A DNA stretch of 64,000 nucleotides from Drosophila pseudoobscura. Lineage: Eukaryota > Arthropoda > Insecta > Diptera > Drosophilidae. The position numbers were made by a program, and so were the translations under genes. A model generated the notes under the pieces. It saw only the letters and a program-made list of their open reading frames with translations. It did no database searches and had not been told where the DNA came from. Below are positions 1-11,629 of the stretch, piece after piece. Each line of letters opens with the position of its first letter. The first letter of the stretch is position 1. The stretch lies in the NCBI RefSeq assembly GCF_009870125.1, contig NC_046679.1, positions 3,658,001 through 3,722,000 of the forward strand, written 5' to 3'.

Positions 1-1554
1 TTCGAGGGCAGCGTAAGTGGCCAACAAAATCAACTGCAAAACTAGAAAACTAATCCTTCTTTCTGTGCAGGACGGTCATGTGGGGTTGAACTTTGTCTCC
101 GAGAAGGAGTGCGACGACTTCTTCCGCATCGTAGATGCCACCATCGAGACGCGCAATCGCAAGCGCCAGGAGAAGCGCAGTCGCCAGAAGAGCCAGCAGG
201 CCCCGAACGCTCCAGTGCCGCCGGTGCAACGCGAGCCAATGCGTCCCCCGGCCATGCAGCCCAGCGGCGGCATGACGGCCACGGACGGCGGCGGGCCCGT
301 CCAGCTGCGCAACAACAAAATCAATTCGGTCACACTGACGCCAGCGCCCACGAAGAACTTCCTTTCGAGCAACTTCGGCCTGGGCAGCCAGGGCAAGGAC
401 AAGAAGCGCAAGGTGACCAAGGCGGACATTAGCCAGCCGACGAACTTTGTGCACATCAGCCATGTGGGCTGGGATGCGGACAAAGGCTTCGATCTGACGG
501 GCAACGAGGACGACGAGATGCTGAACGAGATCTTTGTGAAGGCGGGCGTCTCGGAGATGGAGCTGAAGGATCGGGATACTCGCGCCTTCATCTACGACTT
601 CATACAGAGCAACAATGTGCTGGCCACGGTCAAGCAGGAGAGCGAAAAGTCCCCGACGGAACCAGCGCCAGTGAGCGCCACCCACATGCCGCCACCGGTG
701 CCGAGCCGCCATAACCATGTGAGTGCCGGCAGCGAAACGGAACCAAAACTTCGATTATTTATAGCATCTTCTGCTTGTTCTTTTCAGTCACAGAATGGTA
801 ACCAAAGAACCGCGCCTCCTCCGCCGGCCAGGCAGCCGCCGCCCCCGGTGCCCACAACGGTGCCGGGCGCCATGCGTGCACCTCCACCACCCATCCGACC
901 ACCACCCATCGGCAGTGCCCCACCGCCGCCACCTGTCAGCGCACCCGCCGTTGCGGTAAGCAGCCAAAAAATAGACCCATCGCAGGGGCAACGTGATGAT
1001 GTTAAGTTTTGTATCTCGCAGCCGCCTCCACCACCCCCGCCACCACCGGCATCGGCGCCACCACCACCACCCCCGCCAATGCCTGCTGGAGAGATACCCA
1101 TTATCACAACCACACAAGCACCTACCCAAGCAGTGAAACGATCCCCGGCCCCGGTAGCGGCGGAAGCGCCTCCGGACTCACACAACGCCCTGATGGACGC
1201 CATTCGCAAGGGAACAGTCTTGAAGGTGAGTCAAGTGAGGATGAAACCAAACCACTGGAGATCAGAGAGGGTAACCCTTGTGCTTTTTTCAAACAGAAAG
1301 TGGATACGGCTGCTTTGAGCACCGGCAGCGGCGACTCGCGCAGCGATTTGATGACTGAGATACGGACTGGCATTGTACTGAAGCCGGCCGATAAACGGGA
1401 TCTGGGCAGCCAACGCATCAGTAGCGATGGTGGCGCCGGCGGCACCGATGCCCTGGCCGATGCTTTGCGACGGGCACTGGCGGCGCGCGGCACTGCCATG
1501 CATTCGGACGACGATGAGAGCGAGTCTACGGACAACGACGGCGAGTGGGACTAG
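1..1554 (+). CDS. WASp: WASp, Wiskott-Aldrich syndrome protein (3' part, gene enters from the left)
   Basis: Activator of the Arp2/3 complex that drives branched-actin assembly downstream of Cdc42. Exons read as 1-12, 71-718, 788-955, 1022-1225 and 1297-1554, joined across introns of 58, 69, 66 and 71 bp with GT-AG ends; 429 codons are visible and the N-terminal WH1 start lies off the window. Visible order: end of the WH1 domain (FEGS joined to DGHVGLNF), a basic stretch (KDKKRKVTK), a CRIB motif (ISQPTNFVHISHVGWD), a long polyproline region, two WH2 actin-binding motifs (AIRKGTVLK and EIRTGIVLKP), then a central/acidic tail ending in EWD. The first WH2 is interrupted by the last intron. The domain order is that of WASP/N-WASP, so identity is secure; orthology to fly WASp is from family knowledge. 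Confidence 0.95.
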
Positions 1555-2819
1555 GCAGCAGACACAAGTTGAGCAGCAGATGACACACGATTCATGTGGC
1601 AGACACTATTCCAAATATAAGCAATAATGCAACATGTGCTTTTGGCATTTTGGTTTATCCTTGAATGATAAAACCCTGTAAATACTGTTTAGTGAATTTC
1701 CATACCTCTTTAATTTAATTTTATAGCAAACGCGATACCAACAAAAAAACTAAGAGATGGTAAATACTATATACATATGTCTGTATTATCGGCATTGCGC
1801 CCGCTTTCGGTTGTTCCAGTTCACAATTGCATATCCATAAAACCTGCTCAATTAAACACGATATATAAATAAATATATATATACATAGATATGTACGATA
1901 CGCATGTAAATGAATTAAATGCAAACGTTGATCAGTGCCAAAAAAACAAACAACTCGAGAACACCAAAATCCAAACAACCTTTGTGACTTGTGAAAACAT
2001 CAGAAATTGACTTTAACTGCGACTTTATCGGGTGGGATATCCATCCACAAATGAAGTGAGCAAACCGTAAAACTGAATGAATATAGCAGAATATATTTTA
2101 TAAAACTATAAAAAATCCACTGTGCTTAGGACCCAAAATGTCGGAGAGACAGCTCCAAATACGTACGAGTATCCGCAAGTTTAATGTTTAAACTAGTAGA
2201 TTTATCCCACAGTTAATTCTATATTAAAGAGTTGCTCAATAATTAACTCCATTAATAGTTGCAAAAATTCAATGTATTACCACCACTCCCCCCAAAAATG
2301 CTTCCACGTAAAGCGAAAGCTTTCTGATGCAAGAAACATCCAGAAAATGGAGCGTCTAGTAACTAATAAGTATTTTCTTTATAGATAGATAGAGCATTTA
2401 ATGCAAACTTGTAGTCATTTCTTTTCCTTCTTTCTGTGTGTGTGTAATATGTAATATTTAAACAGAGGAATACTGTTCGGTACGGTGTATTTTCATAACT
2501 TTTTCGAAATTACTAAACCAATAAGCTTGTATGAGCCCCAGAAATCTATATGGATCAGAATTAATAATAATGTATTGTATTGTATTGTATGTGCGCATGT
2601 CTAATGATGTTCTGTGCGATCTATTCGTATCTGAATACATACTACTTACATATACTTATATATAAGCCATTAATTTATGTAATAAAGTTGTGTACATCTA
2701 ACAGACAATTCATGTCTTAAAATTGTTTTGTTCTTGCAATCGATCTTATCATTGTGAATGATCTATTACGTGTGTTAGATAGATCCCCAAACGTATTCAG
2801 AGTCCTCAAAGAAAAACCC
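1555..2819. other. WASp 3' UTR and AT-rich intergenic DNA
   Basis: AT-rich sequence after the WASp stop. AATAAA signals on the plus strand occur at 1868-1873 and 2681-2686, so the WASp 3' UTR may be short or over 1 kb long. No coding region or structured RNA was recognised here. Confidence 0.6.
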
Positions 2820-3480
2820 ATGTTTTAATATGGCTACAACTTCTATTCGACAAATCATCCCGATGGTAAGGGTCTTGGAGCTACCGGAAGATGATCAAGC
2901 GTCGCATCAGGCATTATCCATTGCTATCATTTGTTATACCTTACCTACCGTATCAATTATTATCGTTATTACTTGGAGTCATACCTACAGCAAAGAATGT
3001 TCGCAGTAAGATGCAAAGATTTCGTGTCTGAAAACAGTCCTACACAACATCGACATTTGCTGACAATACTGCCATCCTAAGGCGCTCCAAGTGCCCAACA
3101 CCTTTCATCTCATCTCGTGGCCTTGGATAAATACCTGGCAAACTGGCGCCTACATGTAAACGAGCAAAAGTGCAAACATGTCACCCTTACCCTAAACAGA
3201 CTTGCTCACCAGTGTCTCTGAACAACATCAACATGCCACAAACAACCGAGGTAACACACCTTGGTGTCCATTTAGATAGACAGCTCACTTGACGTAAATA
3301 AGTTTAGAGCTGGTAATCTACATTGGCCAATTTGGAAATATGGCTCCAAACTATGGTGTTGCATTAGAGAGCCTCAATCGAAGATACTGAGAGCTATCAC
3401 TGGGGCACCATGGTGCATACGGAAACTATCCATAAAGACTTAAATGTAGGATCTTTCTAATATGAAATCGTCAAGGTGAA
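2820..3480 (+). mobile_element. Jockey-clade non-LTR retrotransposon (LINE) fragment, reverse transcriptase C-terminal part
   Basis: Conceptual translation in shifting frames gives landmarks of jockey-clade reverse transcriptase in the right order: a stretch like LQQRMFAVRCKDF near 2990-3035, the catalytic box as FADNTAILRRSKCP from 3057, then LANWRLHVNEQKCKHVT near 3137-3185, THLGVHLDRQLTW near 3256-3293, and ILRAITGAPWCIRKL near 3390-3430. Upstream ORF1/endonuclease parts are absent, so it is 5' truncated or eroded, as is usual for LINEs. The second Asp of the catalytic FADD box reads Asn, and stops and frame changes show it is dead. The 3' end fades into AT-rich DNA after about 3480; no clear poly-A tail or target-site duplication was found. 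Family naming below the jockey clade is not possible by eye. Confidence 0.8.
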
Positions 3481-3679
3481 AAAAAAGTATCAGGCCCATC
3501 CTAATAGACTTTAACGAAGAGTTGGGGTCGTTCTCTAAATATTTAATTGTAATTAATTCAAGAAATATATAGATTAAAATTTTCCAAGAGAAAAATTTAG
3601 ATAAATTCAATACCGTAATAATAAAAAAGAAATAAATACACTTTAAACCAATAAGAAACATGCTCCATACAATGTTTTT

Positions 3680-3840
3680 ACCTGTTTTCCTGCGAGTGGC
3701 TGCTCCCCATCCCTGATATTGCCTTCTGGCTGAATTGATTCAGGATCAGGCCTTGGTTTTTCTGTCGTTGAGCTATTTGTTACGAACGCCTCCGCTGACT
3801 GAGAGCTCATTTTCTTCTTTGCATCATTATTGCTATCCAT
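3680..3840 (-). CDS. Lone coding-looking first exon of an unrecognised gene
   Basis: On the minus strand an ATG at 3840 opens a reading frame of 53 codons plus a partial codon. It runs without a stop to a plausible splice donor (AAACAG then GTAAAAAC) at about 3680. The 160-bp segment is clearly GC-richer than the AT-rich DNA on both sides, which is what a coding island looks like. The peptide is hydrophilic and rich in Ser, Glu, Pro, Asn and Lys (start MDSNNDAKKKMSS, end EQPLAGKQ), with no signal peptide or known domain. No convincing second exon was found in the 2 kb downstream, where the LINE fossil sits. It could be a real small gene, the surviving first exon of a broken gene, or chance. 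Confidence 0.35.
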
Positions 3841-4695
3841 TTTTTAATTTTATTTAATATTATAGTTTATAAATCAAAAACGAACAAAACATTAACAAAA
3901 GAAACTAACATTAGCTTTACATTTAAACTAGAACCTAAAATATATAGTGCAAAATATAGTTTAATTAAACTCTACGATTCGCGGCACTTAAGTTTGTTGT
4001 CAATCGAATATAGTTTCTAACTATTTTCACTTAAAAGGACGAACGTTGAGACTGAACACGAAATAACGCTAATATGATGGGTTAAGTAATTGCTAAAATA
4101 AAAAATAGTCTAAACTTCAGTAGAATTGCAATAATTGTCAAATCTTTGAAGTGTACTGGATATATGTACGGCCATTATCCGCTTGCCATCCTGTCCTTAA
4201 TATTGATACAACATACATTTGGGGTATATGATTTTGAAGAAACAAACATGTACACTTTTATTCATCAATATAATTATGCATATAACTTAAAAAAAAATTG
4301 AATTAAACTGTATGCCTGGGGGACTCGGGAATCTTGTTGTTCTTGCAGCGGTTCCAATAGAAATTTCGATCTGAATAAATCAGATCTAATAGTGCATTTT
4401 TGTGCAATATACATATGTATATGCTGCATTACTGATATTAAAATACAAATCTACTACTATGTAAGCCATTAATTAATATCATTAATTGTTGTATCTCTTA
4501 ACTTAAAGCTAGCATAATGTTAATTCTGCTTGTAAGTGGATTCTAAAACCTAGTATGTGTTTATTGTTTAAATGTTTCCCTTCCAAGAACCATCCTCCGA
4601 TGGGATATTAATCATATGTACAGCTTCTTGGGAGTGCAACGAGATGGTGTGATGGCTTGAGAGCATACAGTTCCATATAATGTTGAAGGTGAAGT
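3841..4695. other. AT-rich intergenic DNA, 3' flank of the ZAD zinc-finger gene
   Basis: Between the lone exon and the stop of the zinc-finger gene. AT-rich, without an open frame of note. It probably holds the 3' UTR of the minus-strand zinc-finger gene in its right-hand part. Nothing else was recognised. Confidence 0.5.
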
Positions 4696-7600
4696 CTAGG
4701 GAGTAACGTTTTCCTGAGGCACATTCGCATCGTCTTGCAGTTCGCGCTCTATGTTGGCATTATTGTTGTTTTCGGCAATTTCGTTGATGTTGGAGTCATC
4801 TTCGACCTGGCAGCGCGGCTGCCGTTGCCCCTCCAGGTCCATCTCCTGCTGCTGCTCATTGATGCGGTTCTCAGTCTCTTCGTTTGGCCTCGACGACGGC
4901 CCAGGCAGCTCCTCCTCGAGTTGTGGCGGCAGTTCCTCTTCCACTGGTGCCAAGAGCTTTTCCTCGGCTTCTGCCGACTGCTCCACATTCCCAAAGAGGG
5001 GCGCTTGCTGCTCGGAGAGCTCATGGTTGAGAACATTCTGCTGCTCTTCGTCGCAGGTGAAGCTGCTTTCCTCCAAGTTGAGTGGCAAGGCCTGAGTTTC
5101 AATGTCTTTGGGTGCATTGAGGCTAATCTCTGGAAGCGTGTCCGCCTGGCAATCGGGGCTTTCGCGCTCAGTGTCCGATTTCTCCAGCGACTCTGGGTTC
5201 GGCGGTGGTGAACTAAGATTCGGGATGGCCGAACTGTGACCACTGGCGGATTGTGGAGTCTCTGCCGCTTGGCTGCAGATGTTGGTTATTATAAAATTAA
5301 AAGCGGTGTCCGGCTCTGGCACTCTCAATAGAGGTGGCTTTAGCTCCGTCAGTGCCTCTGGCGTTTCCAGTTGCGGTTCTACCTCCCCAAGTACTTCTGG
5401 ACTTTCCAGTGACTGATGCTGTGTCTCCCCAACAACTTCTGGAGTGTTCAGGGGTGGCTCTGTATCACCAACTTCTTTGGGAGCTTCCAGCAGGGCAGCT
5501 AGATCTTGCAGAGTTTTCAACTCCGGCAGTGTTTCCACTGGAGAATCTGCTGCGGGAATTTCCTGTGGCTGCACTATCTCCCCAACTGTTTCAAGACTTT
5601 CCTTGGGCATTTCTACTCCTCGCACTACCTCTGACGTGGCCACAGGCGTCTGTACCTCCATATTCTCGGGCGGTGCCTCCTGCACCTGCATGGACTCTTC
5701 CGTTTTCTCTTCGCTCTGATGAGTGACTGCTTCTCCTTGATTTTCGGGCTCTAGTAATGGCAATTCAATCTCGCGATAAATTCGCTCGCCCTCATCCTCC
5801 TCCATAGCTTCCTCGGCTTCATCGGCTGAAGAAGCACTGTCCTCGCCATCAGAGTCCTCGCTATCGCTGCCCCTCTCCAAGCCGTTGTGGCTCAGGTGCA
5901 TGGCCTCCGGCTCAGAGCCATTTGCAGTCGGATCGGAAATGTCCAGGTCCTTCTCCTGCTTCACGGCCATGTTGTTAAAGTCTAGGCTGTTTATGTAGGC
6001 ATTCTCCTCGTCGATCTTCTCATTATGATTGATCTCCGCCGTCGGCTCGCCCTCGGGCTCATCGTCCGCGTAACCGCGATTACGAGGTTCTGGTTTAATG
6101 CAAATATTGGGAGGCATGTTGAACGATACGGCCTCTCCACTTTCCACAGCCACAATCTGCAGCGAGGGTGTTGTCTCCCGCGGCGACTCTGCTGCTGGAG
6201 GCTTGCGTTTGGCACCACCAGTACTCTTACGGGCAGTAGGCTTGGCAGATTTTTCGTTGGGCGGTGATTTGAATCCCTTATCGGAGAGCAGTGGCTCATC
6301 GGGGGTAGCTTCAACGGCCTTGTCCAGGGGCATGGCTTCTTCGGCAATGTCCACACCGCTGGCAACATGCGTGATTTGCATGAGGCGATCCAGTTCCATG
6401 CGATTGGGCTTAACATCTTCCTCGGGCTCCGGGCACTCCTGTGGCATTGGCTCGTCCTGTGCCGCTATGTCGTTGTCGTTGAAGCTGCTCTCCAGATGGG
6501 ACATCGGTATGCTCGTCATCACAGTGGCCTGTGGCTGGAAATCTGTCGCCTGATTTCCATCGGGCACATCATCGGCGTCTAGACGCTCTTGTTTGATGCT
6601 CACCATTGGGTGTTCCTGAGCTTTTGGTTGACTGTTGGCTTCTTTTTCCCGCTCCTTGTGCTTGCGCTTCTTTTTTTTCTTGCTGCTCCTGCTCAGCCCC
6701 GCCTCGTCGAGGTCATCGATCAGCGAGGAGTTCAGCTTGCCATGGTTCTTGGTGATTTTCAGCTTCAGCTTCAGCGGCTCCTGTTTGACTGGCGACTGCT
6801 TTTCGTAGGCCTCATCGCGAGGCTCCTGCTTCACGGACACACTGGGCACATTGTCGTCTATGCTGGCAGCCATTGCGGCAGGTTCCGGGGCCACTGCCGC
6901 CGCTTCGGGCTCCTCCTCATCGCTGTCATCGTTGGCTGCATGGAAATCGCTGAAGCTTGGGGGTTCCTGTTCTTCCTCCTCCTCCTCCTCCTGCATTTCG
7001 GCCTGAGGTTCGTTTTCCGGCTGCACGACGGCTGCCGGCATTGTGTCATTTATATGCACCTCCGGCTCATGCTTGATGCTCACCAGCGTGCTCATTGTGT
7101 TCTTCAGCAACTCGTCGACGCGCTTCAAATAGTTTTTCGAGGAAACTCGCTCGCTATTTTTGCTCTTGCTGGCCCCCAGCGTATTTTGCGGCTCTGCTGA
7201 GGCTCGCAGCAGAGGAGAGGCCAGGCGCTCGATCACCACCACCGGCTGCATATGCTCGTTCAGCATAAAGTCCGGCGGTATAGCAGAGGCAGGGGAATCG
7301 CTGGTGATGTGGTAGTCTTCCTCCACCTCGTTCTTAATGCACATCTGTGATTCGGTGTTGGCTGCCTCGGGCAGAATGTGCTTCGAGTGATTAAGGTAGA
7401 TCTTTGAGCAGACGGGGGCATGCCGCATGAAGGCGACCTCTGTGTTGAGGGCTCGATTGCAGCCACCACACTTGCGTTTGCGTATGGCACACCGATGCGT
7501 ATTGTAGAAGAAATTCGTCACGAATGTTTTCTTGCAAAGTGGACACTCGCGATCGAGGACAAGCAGCTGCACAGGAGTCGGTGGCGTATGCTCACGCAGG

Positions 7601-8608
7601 TGGCGGGAAAAGGCGTAGTTGTTGGGCACATTCACGTCGCACAGCGGGCACTTGTAGGGGGTCTTGGAGAGCTTGTGCCAGAGCTGATGGGCCCGAATGT
7701 CGCCCTGGTTGTGATGCGTCTGATTGCAGGCGTTGCAAATGTAGCGCGGGATCGAGGGTACATGCACCGCGCTCTTATGCTCGTCGGCCAGATCCTTGCT
7801 GGCGAACTTCTCGCCACAGACACTGCATATCGCCTTGCGGCCCTTTTTCCCTGGCAGCCGGATACGGCTTTCCGTGTCCATGGGCTCGTTCTTGCTGCGG
7901 GGGGAAAATCAATTGGTTAATAAGATAACTGATTGGATAATTGGGTACTTCATTTTACATTTCTGGCTCCGTTTTGGTTTCCAGCAGCTGCTGTTGCTGA
8001 GTCTGCTGCAGTCGTTGCTTTTTTCGCCATGTTATGGGCTCCTTTTTTACCTCTGGAACTTCAGAGATCTTAGCTTTCAGAAAGCTCTCGTCCGTCTTTC
8101 GTTTTCGTCCTCGCTTTACAGTCGTCTGCGGCTCTGCCTTAACTACGGGCTGGCTGCCCAGGAGCTGATGCAAAAATAATTATTTACCCATTCACAAGAA
8201 CCACATTTATTCGGTAATAGTGCGCTCACCTTTAGGGGTTCCATCTGCTGGAGGCCCAGCAGGTTGCGCGTCTGCTTATTCGTGGCATAGCACATTTCCC
8301 TAAACTCGTAAAAATCATTGATTTTATCCACGCAAAGGCTGCACATTGTCTGCGGCATTTTATCGTCAACTGTCACCTGCAAAGGGCGTTGTTTAATCGA
8401 ACCAATGACTGGGCGTGTCCCTACCTACCGTAAAGCCGACCAATTCGAGCACCTTTTGGGACAGACTAGGATCGTCCAGGTCTATAATATTTGCCTCATT
8501 GGGCAGCAGAATTGGCACCTTGCCTGGATTATCGATGCCGCAGAGACGACAGATCTTGTACAGATTCGCTTTCAGCGCTGCGTCGATCTTAAATGCAAAC
8601 CTCTCCAT
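4696..8608 (-). CDS. CG1647: ZAD-C2H2 zinc-finger protein (CG1647-like), nuclear
   Basis: Likely DNA-binding transcriptional regulator. Exons on the minus strand: 8608-8429, 8376-8230, 8164-7959 and 7894-4696, giving about 1243 aa. The N-terminus carries a ZAD dimerisation domain: CRLCG near residue 20 and CSLC near residue 72, from exons 1 and 2. After a basic linker, five fingers follow at the start of exon 4: CSVCGEKF, CNACNQ, CPLCDVNV, CPLCKKTF and a last CGGCNRA unit ending in Cys rather than His. The remaining ~850 residues are acidic, low-complexity and rich in Glu and Pro, with about ten [IV]KxE SUMO-type motifs. It is divergently transcribed from the DCAF10 gene 502 bp away. The ZAD is insect-typical. 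The name CG1647 rests on remembered gene order and domain make-up, not on an alignment. Confidence 0.85.
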
Positions 8609-9110
8609 GTTGCTCGCGCTTTAAAAATATTCACAATTGGCTCAAAAACGACAGAACTACATTCTTAATTGCTTCTTTTTTTGCAGTAAAATTGGCGTTT
8701 TGTTTATTTCACAGAAGCAAGTGTGACCGTACTCTGGGTGACCTGGTGGGGTGGGGTAGCCCTGGGAAGTCTGCCATTTGTTAAACGGTTCCAGTTCAGT
8801 TCCAGCAGCAACGAGGCTATTGATTTAGTGTTAGAGTTGAGAAAACAATTCAAAGTGACACATTTTCTAGAGAAAATCTGATATTTTGAATTCTGCCGAA
8901 ACCTGAATGGTGCTATATTTCACATTCTGCTGTAGTGAAAACCGCGATTGAATTTTTGGCTCGTCACGAACTGTCAGTGCATCCCTCGTCGGCCAATCGT
9001 AAACAGAAAGCGACACCCAGTGGCCCCATCAAGCACTACCGTTGGCAGACTTCTTGTTGGCCGACAATTTTTTAATTTTTTTTTCTGATCCTTACGTGTG
9101 AACTATAACT
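8609..9110. promoter_or_regulatory. Divergent promoter shared by the ZAD zinc-finger gene and the DCAF10 gene
   Basis: 502 bp separate the two divergent start codons. A motif 1-like element (AAGTGTGACCG, close to the reverse of the Drosophila core promoter motif YGGTCACACTR) lies at 8719-8729. No TATA box was seen. This composition fits broadly expressed, dispersed-initiation promoters. The rest would be the two 5' UTRs. Confidence 0.6.
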
Positions 9111-11117
9111 ATGGAGCAATATCTAAGTCGGCGCGAGAGTGGCTTCCGTTCGTGGGGCGATGAGAACTTTGTGATGCGCCGCGTATATACAAGCATGAAT
9201 ATGTTTAACAGCTATCACGCCAACTTGCGTCCCGACGAGGCTGGACGCCACACTGGGGCGATTTTTAATCTGGAATTCAATGCCGATGGCAACGTGTTGG
9301 TGGCCGCCACCGAGCGGAAGTGCGTCTTGGTGTTCGATGCCATCACACAGAAGGAAATCGTGAAGGTACCCGATGCCCACACTGACAGCGTCAATTGCAT
9401 CAAGTGAGTATACACACAGGCATGTGGTGTCTACATATGTGCATCCAGGGGCAGGCACTACCACACACACACACTTCCGTTCCTAGGTTCTTCGACGATC
9501 GCCTCTTTGCCACGGGCTCTGATGATTTTACCGTCGCTCTGTGGGACTTGCGCAACATGCGCGAAAAGCTTCGTGTCTTGCATGGCCATTCCAATTGGGT
9601 GAAGAACATCGAGTACTCGTCCAAGGACAAGCTGCTCGTCAGCTCCGGCTTCGATGGCAGCATCTTCACCTGGGACATTGCCTCGCACACGGAACAGGGC
9701 CTGATCTCGCAGCGTGTGTTCCATGCCAGCGGCCTCATGAGATGCCGCATCTCCCCGACGGGCGACAAGCTGGTGTTGTGCACCAGCGGTGGCTACATCA
9801 TGATCATCCATCACTTGGACTTGACCACATTGCACAAAGACCTCAGTGGCTTCAGAGTGAGTACTTGAATGGGCATTGATGGGAGACTCTTGCTGTAATC
9901 TCTTGCGCTTTCAGCCTGGCATCTATCGTCTCATGCAGTTGGGCGATCAGTACATACCACAGGCGGCCAAATACGATCATGTGTTCTCGCGGCGCCAGAA
10001 GAAGAACCGCGTGGAGCTGGTCACAGATTTTCCGGAGCACAACGATGCCGAGATGATAATGGCCCTACAGATTCATCCGCACTGCCGTTGCATGCTGACG
10101 CGCAATGTGAGCTGCGACGAGCAGAGCGAGTGGACCTGCATACACGACATCAACGAGGAGGCCCCCACGGCCGATGCTGAGATTGAGGAGGAGGTGGTGG
10201 TGCCAAAATTAAAAAGACGCCACCCATCCAGCACGTCCGGTCGTGCAGCCACTGCGTCCGAGACTGCTCCAGCAACGGCTCCAGAAGGAAGCGTCAGTCA
10301 AGACGGGCTTCCGACGCGTCCGACCCGCCGATTCACGCGCGGCGGCTTGCAGGTATTCCGATATAATCCAACTGCCGGCCGTGGTGTCTCCGCCGCATAC
10401 GCACGGCATCTGCATGAGCGACCAGAAAGCTTTATACCCGACATCTGGGCAGCAGAGGTAACCGTCCAAGAGCGTGCCACGCGCCAGATTCGTGCGCGTG
10501 AGGCCAACAACCAAGTGAGTGGATATAATTTTGTTTATGCCATTAGCAGTGGAGTCTTACCATTGCGTCAGGCGGCGGCGGCGGTAGCGGCCAGCCAACG
10601 CCAAACCACTGCCTCTCTACCCAGCTCCGAGGATACCGATCCAGAGAGAAGCAGCACCAGCAGCGGGGGAAGCATTGGCGTCACAAACAACGGCACCACA
10701 GTGCGCGTCGATATCGGACCACGTCGTCTAGTCCCCTTTATGGCCACCATGGCACCAGAACTGAAATCCAATGACCATTCCATACTGGTGAATGCCAAGA
10801 AACTCCTGTACTACGCCTCCGAGACGAACACAAAGCCGGGCTTCATCAAGGAGCCGGGCTTCTCCGCCGACGGCCGTATCATCTGCTCGCCCTACGGCAA
10901 CGGCGTGCGCCTCTTGGGCTACAGCGCCGACTGCTGCGACTATCCCAGCTACAAGACTTTCGAGGAGGTCAAGCAGAGCCCGCGCCAGCTGGTGGAGCTC
11001 GCACACATCACGGAGCACCAGGATGTAGTGCTCTGCGCCAAGTTCAGTCCCCGGGAGCCCCTCCTTGTCACGGGCTGCAATAGCGGGGAGGTGACCTGGT
11101 ATCGGCCCAATCTTTAA
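9111..11117 (+). CDS. CG1523: DCAF10-like WD40 protein (CG1523-like), CUL4-DDB1 substrate receptor
   Basis: WD40 protein of the DCAF10/WDR32 type, expected to bring substrates to the CUL4-DDB1 ubiquitin ligase. Exons: 9111-9403, 9487-9856, 9915-10514 and 10572-11117, about 602 aa. The N-terminal repeats are clear (HTGAIFNLEFNADGNVLVAA, then the DDFTVALWDLRN blade, then SGFDGSIFTWDI). The WDLR tetrapeptide is the WDxR box through which DCAFs contact DDB1. A long Ser/Thr/Ala-rich insert (about residues 285-440) splits the propeller, and the last blades return near the C-terminus (CAKFSPREPLLVTG, ending in EVTWYRPNL). The 57-bp segment 10515-10571 is open in frame but has GTGAGT and a TTGCGTCAG end, so I read it as an intron; retention would add 19 residues. 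Tail-to-tail with Prp39. Confidence 0.9.
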
Positions 11118-11629
11118 GTTTTAAGTTTTTTAATATTTAATATTTTATTTTAGCATTTCACAGAATTTGTAAATTGCTTAGTTTTATTTAATGTAGTTCT
11201 TTTATCCGGAACTTGTGACTGCCTTCAAGAATCTCCCCTTGAGAAATACATGGAAACTTGTTGGACTGGACCGATTAATAGTTAATATCTTTTATTTCGA
11301 CGCATACTCGAGGGGCGGGCGGGGGGCATACAATGTATTTCTGTGTGTGTGTAGGGGTGTGGGGGTGTGGGTGAGTAAAAGAACAATCAAGATGCAACAA
11401 ATTTATCAGCGCGCACATAATGAAAATTAACTTGTTTTTTGTGAAGATAAAAATCAATTGGGATAAAATTTAGTTCTGGACATGCTCGATATATGGTACA
11501 TAGTCGTATGTAATAGCTAAAATTCAATATAAAATTAGAGATAGGGGATCGAAGGAGGTCAAACAACTAAACCGAGGATTGTGTGCGGGGGTGTGGTGCT
11601 CTTAGGGTTACATTTTTGAGGGACTTAGC
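11118..11629. other. Convergent 3' ends of the DCAF10 gene and Prp39
   Basis: 512 bp between two stop codons facing each other. A minus-strand AATAAA for Prp39 is at 11296-11291. No AATAAA was seen for the plus-strand gene, which may use a variant. The segment also has a G-rich/GT-rich patch at about 11311-11372. The two 3' UTRs may overlap. Confidence 0.6.

Noticed and set aside
784-1209. Gly-rich minus-strand frame over WASp
   Set aside because: Complement of the WASp polyproline segment.
4735-7200. Several plus-strand open frames across the ZAD zinc-finger gene
   Set aside because: Leu/Ser-rich complements of the acidic coding exon; the zinc fingers establish the minus strand as coding.
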